DNA of 64,000 bases from positions 558,001 through 622,000 of the forward strand of contig JAIXMP010000020.1 in NCBI GenBank assembly GCA_025677815.1. Reading direction: 5' to 3'. Positions 36,865 through 47,416 of the stretch are shown piece by piece. The position numbers and the translations under genes were made by a program. Below the pieces are notes generated by a model that was not told the DNA's origin, ran no database searches, and worked only from the letters and a program-made list of their open reading frames with translations. Positions within the stretch are counted from its first letter, which is position 1. Every line of letters begins with the position of its first letter. The stretch is from Phascolomyces articulosus (taxonomy: Eukaryota > Mucoromycota > Mucoromycetes > Mucorales > Lichtheimiaceae).

Positions 36865-38153
36865 TTACAAACATAGTCGAGATATCAATACACCAGCAGC
36901 AACACCAACGTTTAAACTATCAATTAATTCATCATTATTGTTTTTGTTGTGATGATCTATACCAGGTATACTAACAAATTGATCACAGCACCGTTTTACA
37001 TTGTATCTTAATCCTACTCCTTCATTACCCAGTACCAACATGGTTGGCTTGTCAATCTTTGTGTTGTTTAGGTTGATGGCTGATGTTTCTGATACAGCGG
37101 CACCCATAATATGCCATCCTTCCTCTGACGATGCCTACAATTTATATTACATATACATAGTTAGATATTAGATAATCCTGGCATTTATATATTTTTATAT
37201 ATTTACCTGAAGAAATTTAACCAGATTTCGAGTAGCATATACATCCATGAGTTCCATGGCTCCAGAGCTCACTTTGGAAACAGCCGGTGTTAACGATGCA
37301 CTATTCTTACTACATAGTAATACACCATCTACACCAAAATAGTATGCTGTTCTAAAATCATATCAGCTCAATCTGTATATCCACGTAAGACATTTTTTCT
37401 CATCCTTTCCAATGTTTTCTTCACAAACCTTAAGATAGAACCAAGGTTCTAGTCGCATAAAAGGAAAAAGAAAAATCGGATTTCAGTAACTATATCAATA
37501 TTCTTGCGTGGATTTATCATTTAATAACATACCTGTGGATCCTGAACTTCATCCAAAACTATCCATAAAGGTTGACGATTCAAACTGGTTGTCATTTTGA
37601 AACGAATAGATTCTTTTTGTGGTACTATTCCTTGATATTCTCCATTTTTATCCACACCTGACATTGCTTTCAATTGAATTGTTTCTCTTGGTGATCCATC
37701 CAATACAACACCCTAAAATAATCACCAATTCATGTTGAATACATATACAACACACCTGTCATCTTGGTCATTAGAAAGAAATATATCCGTACCTGATGTG
37801 GTTTGTTGCTAGACATATTATTTAGTTTACCTTTATCTACACGAGAAATGTATATTTTCTGGTTTTGACAAGCATCCAAAATACCAGATATACGCGAACT
37901 TTTCGTTTGCTTCATATTTTAGTACTCTCTCTTTCTCTCAGACTTATATTGTTATTCTCATATATAGGTTTTAAATAAAAATATTGAAAATGTACCGATC
38001 GATCGTTTTTTGAATGTAAAGTTTATCCAATGATCTTTTCTGAGCTTGTAAAGCAGCTTGTACACTGGACAAGCCATACACATAATCTTTTCGGCATGCT
38101 GAAGTACTCAAAGTTCGATGGTGAATGCACTTTGACACTAATGATCGGTGCAT
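36865..38153 (-). CDS. MRM1: Mitochondrial 21S rRNA 2'-O-methyltransferase Mrm1-like (SpoU family)
   Basis: Mrm1 methylates the ribose of a conserved guanosine in the large mitochondrial rRNA using S-adenosylmethionine. From ATG 38153 the protein starts with an Arg/Ser-rich mitochondrial presequence (MHRSLVSKCIHHRTLSTSAC), followed by a substrate-binding start (YVYGLSSVQAALQAQKRSLD). The SPOUT core shows motif 1 (PLWIVLDEVQDPQNLGSILR), then FGVDGVLLCSKNSASLTPAV, motif 2 (PTMLVLGNEGVGL) and motif 3 (IDSLNVGVAAGVLISRL). These are the knot residues of the SpoU methyltransferases. About six exons. The first two introns are small and the N-terminal joins are less sure. It lies convergent to the FHIP gene, 287 bp away. 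Confidence 0.88.
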
Positions 38154-38395
38154 TGATAAATAACTTTATGTAATATATAAAAAAGAGGGGGTTTATGATT
38201 TAAGGGAAGTAGTAAAAAAAGTTGGAGAGGAAAAATAAAAAAGGGGAAAAAGCGAAAAAAAAATCAGTTTACAAGGTGGTAGTTGCGGTCGAGGACAAAA
38301 AAAAAGCAGGGTATTGATTTGTTGTAGTAGTAATCGGATGGTTTTGACATGTATAAAAAAAATACGTAATAAGAAAATGAGTATAATTAATTAAT

Positions 38396-40179
38396 CTATC
38401 GTCTCATATTGCTACGACCTTGCATTTGGTACACGTTTTCCAATTCAGTTTCCATAGCCTTGATCTTGGCATGTTGTTCTTCAAGATCCTTGTTGAGTCT
38501 ATCACGTTCACTCACAAGCTATATTATGTACAATTTTATTTTCATGTTAGTTTTTATCTGGAAATACGGTATTTTTTTGTTACTGTTCTCATTATTGATC
38601 ACGCCTTGCTTTTCTTACCTGAGCTTCCCATTGACGGAATCGATTTTCTTCCGTCTTTACTTGCTCAGTGAAAGCCAAACGAAGTTTCTCTTCTTGTTCC
38701 TTAAACTTAGGATTCTCATACTTCTTGGCCCTATAATATAAAATGAGTTTCATTATTAGTGTAAAGAACCATTGACAGATAATCCATAATAGCACTCTCT
38801 TCCTTCCCATTCCATCCACAAAACAATATAATATCTAAATATTTAAAAACATACTTGGCTTCGCCAAACTTGCGGGTTTCCATTTGCATTTGACGATAAT
38901 TTTCATAATGAATATCTTCAGTGGTCGAGATCAAATCGTGCATATGCGAACGGATCAACAATGTACGGAGCTTCTTAAAGTCACAGTGGTTCTCGTTCTC
39001 AACTTCGGCACAACCCCAAGAGTATTGACGACCCTTTACTTGACGGTTATCAGCAGTAGTAACATCTTCTGTTGAACCAATGACAGAGAAGGGAAGAGCA
39101 CTCATGATATCTTGGTTCTTGTTTGTTGTAGCTTCATCCTCACTCTCAATAGGGCAAGAGTACACGCGGATACTTTGTGCATCAATGACTTCCAAAATCT
39201 AAAACATCCCAATCCATTTTTCCGGGTGAGTCTATTGTCACTACTTTTTTTGTAGTTTTTACTCAAAAAACATGATCTCTCAGTTTTCTTACGTTACGCT
39301 TGAATTTGGCCAAATCGTTGGGGGTCAAGGTATCTGCCTTTGCAATAACAGGGATTAAATTGACACGGGAACCGAGGTGCTTCATAATTTCAATATCCAA
39401 TGGCTTGAGACTTTATATAATTTATTTTGTTAGTTTTTATTTTCTAAATGTAAAATATGTATTATTTCAAAAAATAAAAATAAAAAAAAATTAAGGGATG
39501 ATCCACTTACGTATGGCCATTTGGACGAATAAAGTAAAGGCAAGCATGAACACGAAGATCAATCATCCCAGCACGGGTAGGTTGTTGTTCTTGAGCCATA
39601 AAGCTTTCGTGTTGGTCGTCCAAAAATTCCACAATAGGCATCCAGCTGTCACGATTGTTCACATAATCACCAAAACCAGGTGTGTCAATGATTGTAAGCT
39701 TTACCTTGAAATTCTTTTCTTCAAGTTCTGTAAAATAAAATAAATAAAAAGGATCGATTAAATCAATACGAATATTATTATTATCCTATGGAAATAAAAG
39801 ATATATCTACAAACCTGCTTTAGTGATCTCAATTTCAACAGTTTTATCAACTTGTTTTGCATGACGTTTAGCAAGTTCTTTAGGATTCTTAATGGTAGTA
39901 GTGAACAAAGTATTAACAAAAGTTGACTTTCCAGTTCCACTTTCACCTATATAAAAAGAATTAGTTAATATTATTTATTATCAACCCCCTGAAGACGATG
40001 CACGTACAGCACAGTTTACAGTGCGGTTTATATATAAAAAAAAATAGAAAAAAAAAATAGAAAAAAGACATACCACAAACCATCAAAGTGAAGTTTGCAC
40101 CACGCTTTGAGACGATCTTGTGGCGTTGGTTTGGAAGGTGAGCTACACCTACACCATCAGGCATTGCAGAAGGGGCCAT
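38396..40179 (-). CDS. Septin, Cdc11/AspA type
   Basis: Septins are GTP-binding filament proteins that organise the cell cortex, septa and hyphal tips. ATG 40179 gives [20 protein letters not shown], then the GTPase domain: P-loop GESGTGKST, switch-[14 protein letters not shown]4 motif AKAD (within [20 protein letters not shown]). The septin-unique element follows ([20 protein letters not shown] with [14 protein letters not shown]). A C-terminal coiled coil ([20 protein letters not shown]) ends the protein. The N-terminal [13 protein letters not shown] and the [10 protein letters not shown] segment after the GTPase fold match the Aspergillus AspA (Cdc11-type) subgroup. About seven exons. The subgroup is from memory of the family and less certain than septin itself. 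Confidence 0.95.
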
Positions 40180-41200
40180 CTCGAATTTTTATATATGAAA
40201 AAAAAGGGAAAGGAAAGAAAAAAAGACGAAAGAGAAAAAAAAGGGCGCATATGTTAATTAACTTGATTATTTTTATTGAGTTTCAGAAAAATAAAAAAGG
40301 CACTTGTGTTACCACGCTAACCTGTATAAAGCGCTGTTGCCTCGTTGCTCTTTTGTACTCCATATACCCAAGCCTAATAATATTTTTCTATTAATAAGAG
40401 AGGATGATCCCCCATCAAAGTGTAATACGTTTTCCATGTGGTAAACCCATTTTTGGCCCTATTTTATTCAACTCATACAGCTTGTATTACTACTAGTATC
40501 TTAATAACAAAACTATCCATCCATTTTTTGTATAGTTACCAGAGTATTTTATTACACTGGGTCCATCTCAAACCTTTTTTTTTTACATTTTTGTACTACC
40601 TTAGTATTTTCTGTAAACCAGAATCACGTATCTACCAATCAGTCAATCAATCACACAGGAAGGAATACAACCTTTTTGTTGTTTTCTCTTTATCAGGGTT
40701 AGAGTAATTAGGTTTTACTGCAAATTGATCATTTTACAAGTATACTATCCTTAATTTAGACTTGGGATCATCCATTTTTTTTTTTTACTATTTACACAGC
40801 CCGAGCATATCAATTTGTATGGAGTCATAACCACTATAGAAAAAGATGTTCTCCCAGCTAAATTCAGTTAAATTCAAGCCCAATTTCGCAAGGTTACATA
40901 TGAAAAAAAACACGAATTCGTGTTTTTCGGTTAGGAGTTTGAGAATTATTTTCTACAGTAAACACATTTACATGGCAGCAACAAAAAGTTCAAAAAATAA
41001 AGAGAGATATTGTTATAGATATGTTATTCCGAGAAGCACAATCATGAAGAACATATGTAAGATTACTTTCACTATTTGTCTCTAGTATAAACCATCAATT
41101 ATCATTACCATTATCGATCAAAACAAATTGATATCTCATCAGCCGCCTTCAAAAATTGAAAAAGGCTCAACAAGGAAGGGTTTATCTTTTTCAGAAGATT
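40180..41200. other. Intergenic region between divergent septin and F-box genes
   Basis: About 1 kb. It must hold both promoters. ORFs at 40095, 40438 and 40846 are either antisense to the septin or AT-rich translations and are not supported. Confidence 0.5.
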
Positions 41201-43351
41201 ATGAAACTTAAAAATGACAGTGAACAATGTCAGCATCTTGAATGGAATGAAAGCAAGTTAATTCTACTTCCACTCGAAGTGTTAGATCACATTGCCAGTT
41301 ATTTAAACTCGAAGGATTTGAAAGAATGCATGTGTACTTCGATAAGTTTCAACATGAAATTTCGTCCATTTCAGTACCGATCCACGGTAATAAAGACAAG
41401 AAGGTGTTTTACTAAATTTCTCAATATACTTGATAAGTATAACGACGCAGCAACAACGACGAATCAAAAATACCAGGAACAGCAGGAACCAACAACAGTC
41501 AAAAGACGAAAAACGAATAATATACCTCGCTTCACTCATGTAGGCGAACATGTACTTTCTTTGGAATTACAAGACGGATTTATGCTATCAGAAGGAATGA
41601 AGAAACTTGCCAAATTATGTACTAATGTCGCGTCATTACGATTCCAATGGTACAACGTTCCAGATCATAATATGGTTTCTATAACGGATACCACGTATTT
41701 ATTCCGATCACCTGTTCCGCTTTTCAGGCATTTCCATCCACACACACTTACTTCATTGACCTTGGAAGGAAATCAGTATGCTTCTGATATTAGTCATTCA
41801 CCTCGACGACCAAATACCATGGTTTTCCCTGTATTACGCTTTATTCCACAACTGGAATCACTCAGGCTTTTTGTCCATGCGCTTACTCTGACGATCGATG
41901 ATCTTGAAGAACTTCATCGTCTCTGCCCCAAACTACAACATTTTGAATGCTCACTTGATACAGATTTAGTAAAGTATGGATTCACATCTGGAACAGCCGT
42001 TACACCAGCTCATACGATGAAAAAACTAGTGTTGCCTCAGTACCGATTATGGGATGACATTGCTATTTGTACCTCAGTCTGGTGGACATATATTTGTACC
42101 AAATACCCATCGATCAAGATACTCATCTTAAATTCTCCCGCCCAGCAAAAAAATATAACCAGGTCTCAACTGTCAGGCCCGTTATTGTCACAAGAAGAAC
42201 ACGTACTATTGTATTCCATGGAACTCAAAAAGGATTGTTTCCCACAATTGGAAGAAATCCATATAGGACCTTTTGCTGGACGTCCATCTAGTGCATGGCC
42301 TTTACTTGTCAAGGATATTCCCAATGTCACGCTAATTGGAGATGCAACACATGGATTTTCGGATTGGACTCATCATCCCAGCACTGATAGGATTCAACAA
42401 TTGTCATTACTTATAATACCAAAAGCGTTTGATCAACTATCCCAATGTGCCTTATTGACCCACCTCGAATTAGGGTGTTATGAGACTTTTTATAACAGAT
42501 ATCAAAAACTCCCAATGGATGTCCTACTATTAGCATGCCCGTTCATGTATAAGCTGATTGCTTCTAATTGCCTCATTTGTTACGGCGACAATAAAGAAGA
42601 CAGCGACACACCTAAGGATCAAGAAAGTACATCTACCACCATAACTACTCCTGATAGCGATGGAAATATCGACAAAAATACGATGAAATCAACAGCCCCA
42701 TCATCACTTTTACGAATCCTGATTATACGCGATTCAGTCCTGAATGATGACAAAGTATTGCCACGAATTGGTGATAGGTGCCCCCAATTATCCCATCTAG
42801 ATTTATCAGCATGCATATGGTTTACTCCAGACAGTTCAAAACATTTAACAACCCGAATCAATATGCCCAACCGTTATTTCTCGTATCTTCGTATATCAGA
42901 CCCAAGTATGTTTGATTACATTATCCCCGAAATGCGTCCCGCTACAGCTCAGTTTGGTTGGTTTGGTAGTCATAGTCACGAATACCACCAACCAAGATAT
43001 CATGTTCGCGTGATGGATACAAAAGATATATATTACACGGCCAAGAGAATGGACCAAGTACAACAAGAAGGATATGATAATGATGATGGTGATGATGTAT
43101 TAACAAAAAAGAAAAGAGTAACACTGCTCCATATCGAAAGAGACCAACACGAGAAAGCAATTGTTCTACTTCCGACGATGGATAAAAGTAACAAAAGGCG
43201 TCCTTATACCCGAAAGGAGAAGTTGATAGGCCATACGTTATGGAGTTTGGCATTTTATTGTCATCGTGTGGATCAACTTTATTTTAATGATTTTCAGTTG
43301 AGTGTAGGTAATCAGAAATCTTGTAAGAAAGCAAAAAGAAATGATTTTTAG
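41201..43351 (+). CDS. F-box protein with leucine-rich C-terminal region
   Basis: F-box proteins link substrates to SCF ubiquitin ligases through Skp1. The gene is intronless and encodes 716 aa from ATG 41201 (MKLKNDSEQCQHLEWNESKL). The open frame extends back to 41156 only through a TTG codon, which I do not take as the start. The F-box lies at about residues 26-70 (LLPLEVLDHIASYLNSKDLK, CTSISFNMKF). The rest has irregular leucine-rich units (LTSLTLEGNQY, LRFIPQLESLRLFVHALTL, LEELHRLCPKLQHFECSLD, LLTHLELGCYETF, CPQLSHLDLSACIWF), as in F-box/LRR proteins. The substrate is unknown. Such genes form large families in Mucorales. Confidence 0.8.
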   Translation: MKLKNDSEQCQHLEWNESKLILLPLEVLDHIASYLNSKDLKECMCTSISFNMKFRPFQYRSTVIKTRRCFTKFLNILDKYNDAATTTNQKYQEQQEPTTVKRRKTNNIPRFTHVGEHVLSLELQDGFMLSEGMKKLAKLCTNVASLRFQWYNVPDHNMVSITDTTYLFRSPVPLFRHFHPHTLTSLTLEGNQYASDISHSPRRPNTMVFPVLRFIPQLESLRLFVHALTLTIDDLEELHRLCPKLQHFECSLDTDLVKYGFTSGTAVTPAHTMKKLVLPQYRLWDDIAICTSVWWTYICTKYPSIKILILNSPAQQKNITRSQLSGPLLSQEEHVLLYSMELKKDCFPQLEEIHIGPFAGRPSSAWPLLVKDIPNVTLIGDATHGFSDWTHHPSTDRIQQLSLLIIPKAFDQLSQCALLTHLELGCYETFYNRYQKLPMDVLLLACPFMYKLIASNCLICYGDNKEDSDTPKDQESTSTTITTPDSDGNIDKNTMKSTAPSSLLRILIIRDSVLNDDKVLPRIGDRCPQLSHLDLSACIWFTPDSSKHLTTRINMPNRYFSYLRISDPSMFDYIIPEMRPATAQFGWFGSHSHEYHQPRYHVRVMDTKDIYYTAKRMDQVQQEGYDNDDGDDVLTKKKRVTLLHIERDQHEKAIVLLPTMDKSNKRRPYTRKEKLIGHTLWSLAFYCHRVDQLYFNDFQLSVGNQKSCKKAKRNDF

Positions 43352-43939
43352 TTTTTTAGTTGTTCCCGTAGTATGATGGATCATGTTGTCTTTATATATT
43401 GTATAAAGTAGAGTTTTATAATGCCTTACATATTTTAATTCATTAAATACAAGATATATTGTCAAAGAAGATGTATAATAAAGTACTCTACTTAAATGTT
43501 ATTTATATAAGGATAAAATATGGTGATGGCCATTGTTTGGAGAGGGTGTAAAAAACACCATGGAAGAGTTCTATGCTAAAAAAAAAGCTACTGCTTACTA
43601 CTACATCGTCCCTATTCTTTGACAGCACTCAAGTTATTGTTCAGTGAAAAAATTATGTAATGTATTATAAACATAGATACTATCTCAGCAACCTATTGGA
43701 AAAAATAATAACATTTGAAAAAGACAAGATGATACACTAGTGTTTTAAAGTCAAGGCAAATTTGCTCCAATATTCATTTTTATTTTACAGCCATAAATTT
43801 CCAAAGCTGTTAATCCATGCTTGAACGATCAACTAAATTGCTCCGCCTGGAAAAAGGCGTGGCTTATTTTGGCACTCCATCCCTTGCTTCGCTTACAACT
43901 TTAGGCTTATCCTAATAATTGACATATAATAATACCATA
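43352..43939. other. Intergenic region, F-box gene to uL15m
   Basis: About 590 bp between two plus-strand genes. AT-rich; the last 100 bp before ATG 43940 are more mixed in composition and should contain the uL15m promoter. No gene is seen. Confidence 0.5.
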
Positions 43940-44755
43940 ATGTTTCGATTCGCACGTTTCACATCAGCTCGTACATTCTCGACACAAGCAGCCATTCAAC
44001 CACCAAAACAACCTATTCATTTAGGTTCTCTTGCTGATAATGCTGGTGCTGTTACTCAGGTCAGCCAAAAAAAAAACAACAGCTACAACAACAATAATAA
44101 TAATTCTTTGTTCTCTTCTCCATTTCAATCGATTTCAATGAAACAAAAAGCATGCTGACATTATTATTATTTTCTCTTTCTCCCTCCATTTATATAATTT
44201 TCAGCGTAAACGTGTGGGTCGTGGTCCTGGATCTGGACTTGGTAAAACTGCAGGTCGAGGTCATAAAGGTCAAAAAGCACGAGCAGGCAATGGTAAGCCT
44301 GTCCCTGGTTTTGAAGGTGGTCAAACCCCATTGATTAAAAGTATTCCTAAGCGTGGTTTTTACAACATGTAAATATATTTAAATACAAGTATTTGGATGG
44401 GATGAGTCAAAGGCAGATATATATTAAACAGCTATTTAATTTTAGTCATGGAAAAGAATATCATCAACTCAACCTCGATCGTTTACAACATTGGATTCAA
44501 ACCGGACGAATTGACGCGTCAAAGCCTATCACCATGAAAGCATTGCTGGACTCTCGTTGCATACACAAAATTCAAGATGGTGTCAAGCTCTTAGGCGTTG
44601 GCTCTGAATCATTCACACAACCTATCCAAATCGAAGTTTCTAAAGCATCACAAACTGCCATTGAAGCCATCGAAAAGGCAGGTGGCAAAGTCACTTTATG
44701 CAATCTCAACAAATTAGCTCTGCGAGCCCATATCCATCCAGAAAAGTACATGTAG
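43940..44755 (+). CDS. MRPL10: Mitochondrial ribosomal protein uL15m
   Basis: This is a component of the large mitochondrial ribosomal subunit (uL15; yeast Mrpl10). Three exons join in frame: 43940-44059, 44205-44368 and 44446-44755. The N-terminus is a short mitochondrial presequence ([20 protein letters not shown]). Exon 2 carries the hallmark uL15 glycine-rich signature ([20 protein letters not shown], then KGQKARAGN) and [17 protein letters not shown]. Exon 3 has the C-terminal domain ([20 protein letters not shown], then [12 protein letters not shown]). About 198 aa. The start at 43940 gives the expected presequence. Confidence 0.94.
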
Positions 44756-45199
44756 AAAACCTAAAAAGTATTTAATGTCTCCTCTTGCGTTTTACTAAAA
44801 AGAATAATAAAAAAATAATCTAAAACGATCATCTCCTGTTTTTTTTCCCTCGATTTTTTTATCGCCATGGCTAGATGCTGATGGTGATGAAATAGCTTAT
44901 ATTTCATTGGGTAGGATTAGGAATGCTAATAAGAAATAAAAAGAATTTTGGAGTACTGGTCATGTTTTTACATCTGGTATATCAGCCCAAATTACGTTTT
45001 CAGTCTACGTATCGGGAGAATGTGTGAATGATACGGATAATGGTGATGGTACAAGCCTAATATGACTTCCTATTCTTCTTTATAATGAAGAGTCTATATC
45101 ATATTCTATTGAACGAATTGAGTAATAATAAAATAAAAATACAAAGGTGGAGGAAAGGGAAGTAGGGAGAGAGAGAGAGAGGGAGGGAGGAAAGCCAGT
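44756..45199. other. Convergent 3' region
   Basis: About 440 bp between the uL15m stop and the hydrolase stop. A (GA)n-rich tract lies at about 45164-45191. Nothing else is recognised. Confidence 0.5.
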
Positions 45200-46786
45200 T
45201 TATTCCTCTCGGTGTGGATTACCAACAAACTCTTGGATATCTTTTACTAATGATTTCTTTAATCGGTCTTCACCTAACAAGGTAGGCATCAATGCTATAA
45301 AATTGAAAGTGATAAGTTAATTTCGTATATAGGACTGAAAAATAGATTATGTCCTGTTCTATTTTTACCTGTTACACATTGAGCATGCTTTAATCGTTTA
45401 TGGAGTCGGATTCGAACATCTACATCTCCTCTACGTTCAGGTGGTACTACCTGTGTAAACGTATTATACATATCTACTGATTGCTCTGCAAGAACAGTTG
45501 TGTCCTTTTCTCCATGGACCAACATGATTCGTGGAATATATTTCAAGAGTTCATCTGAATCAGAAAACAGGTCTTCGTTCGATTCGAGGAGATAAATAGG
45601 TGAATTAATACGAAAATTCTCCAAGGTAGTACCCATAACACGAGTCATTGCTGAGATTTTTTCAATGCCTCGATGTTGTTCTGTTAACAAATGCTGTTCA
45701 ATGGAATAAACTCCTGCAACCCTGTTGTTTTTTTAAAAAAAAATGAGTCGGTTACCAAGTTTTTTTTCCTGTTACTAATATTCCTACATACAATAATAAT
45801 CCTTTCACATGGGGTAATGCTTCTTGGTTATCCTGCTTCTTTGCAATGTCGATTGCATGTTTCAATACCACTTGAGCGCATAAATGACCACCGGCACTAT
45901 GACCCTAATTACATTAAGAATCTTTTTAGCTTTCACTTCCGTTAAGATGACAACCCAATGCCATGATATAGAGTTTGGATAGATTGGAAGAATTACCATC
46001 ATGTAAATTTGTTCAGCATCACCATTAATTTCATCGGCATGGGCATGAGTCCATCGAAGTGCCTGTCGAACATCATCATAGATCTTATCCACTTTAACTT
46101 GGGGGTATTTTCGATAATCCGGTACGACAACGACATAACCAAGTTCTCTTAATGTATTTGCAAATGAAGTGTACAATAATTTGGATCCAGAAGACCATGA
46201 ACCACCATGGATAAAGAGAATAATGGGTGGTTTCGATTCACTGGTTTGCTCAGGATGATACACATCTAATAAGCATGAAGCATGTGCATCCGAGTATTGG
46301 ATGTTGCGACTGACAAACAAATGGTTAGCTTTTTTTTAATACGGTCATAGTTTATTTTCGCTCACCTAACCAATTGTCTAAATGTATCTTGAACCTCGAA
46401 ATACCGCCAGTGTAAATAGGAAGCTACACGTGGCAAGTCCATAATCCAACCAAAGATCAAATGAAAAAGTGCAATATTAATCTTTATCACCCGTGAAGGA
46501 TTATATGGAAGATTAAATGTTGTGTCTTTTTGACCTTCCAATAATGTAATTGCCCAAGCTAAAAAATATGCAGCACCTGAGATAAAATAAAAAGCCAAAA
46601 AGTTTTTTTTTACATAAGATTCAATGTTTCGATATTATTTTCCTGTCCATGACACCATTGTTGTAAAATGGATAAGTTACCAATCATAAATAAGCATAAT
46701 GGCAAACTAAGGACTAGACATGCAACCAATAAAGGAAGGCATAGTATCGAACCCCACACATAGAGGCGTGAATTGAATGAAGCCAT
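45200..46786 (-). CDS. Membrane-anchored alpha/beta-hydrolase (carboxylesterase / prenylcysteine methylesterase-like)
   Basis: From ATG 46786 the N-terminus has a hydrophobic membrane anchor (ILCLPLLVACLVLSLPLCLF) and a second hydrophobic stretch (AAYFLAWAITLLEG). The hydrolase core follows: oxyanion-hole motif FIHGGSWSSG, VVVVPDYRKYP, nucleophile motif GHSAGG spliced across an exon join, and LVHGEKDTTVLAEQS, which supplies the acid. The C-terminal LKHAQC region supplies the likely catalytic His. The domain resembles isoprenylcysteine methylesterases and the esterase/lipase (HSL-like) group. About six exons are predicted; the stop lies at 45200. The substrate is not known, and ICME-like function is only a suggestion. 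Confidence 0.78.
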
Positions 46787-47416
46787 GCAAGCAGCAAAAA
46801 GTAAAAGGAAACCCCACTACTTTGTATATTTTGTAGGGCTTGTGCGTTTTTTACCAAAGGTTATTGAAGCTGGAAACTCCGGTAAGTTTGTATCTTAATG
46901 CGTTTGTTGTTATCATGTCAGCGGATTATTTAAATCAAGGTACAGAAGATGAAAATAATGGTCATGCATCTTGGTCTAACTATGCATAATATTATATGCC
47001 ACATAGTAACTCTTGTTTATATTGACCTTTCTACATATCATTGTCAAGTTATCGATATACTATATAATAGGTTGTGGATTACATATTTCAACTGAAATCT
47101 ACCGAATAATCCCATAGCAACATGATAAAAAACCTACTATCACTGAGAAGCAACGTTTATAAGTTCTACTGCCTCAGTACACCCGTATATACCTAGGATC
47201 CAATACCTTTTTTCTGGTGATTCAAGGTAAAAAAAAAATGTATAGATAAGATGAAATACATAATAAATTTTATTGAATAGGCTACTATGCTAGTAATTAT
47301 TTTAACTGTACTTGTTAGAAAATCACATAATTAAATATATTTTATCAGAGTGAGATCTCTCTCCTGTAACGATCAGTGTTACAATATAATAATAAGTTAT
47401 TAAGCTATTTTCCAAC
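46787..47416. other. Intergenic region
   Basis: About 630 bp between two minus-strand genes: the promoter side of the hydrolase and the 3' side of the ligase gene. AT-rich; no gene is seen. Confidence 0.5.

Noticed and set aside
36495..36974. 159-codon ORF overlapping the end of the FHIP gene
   Set aside because: It is an off-frame reading through the FHIP 3' end and CT/T-rich 3' UTR, giving a Phe/Leu/Ser string.
41156..41200. Upstream extension of the F-box protein
   Set aside because: It depends on a TTG start codon; the first ATG is at 41201.
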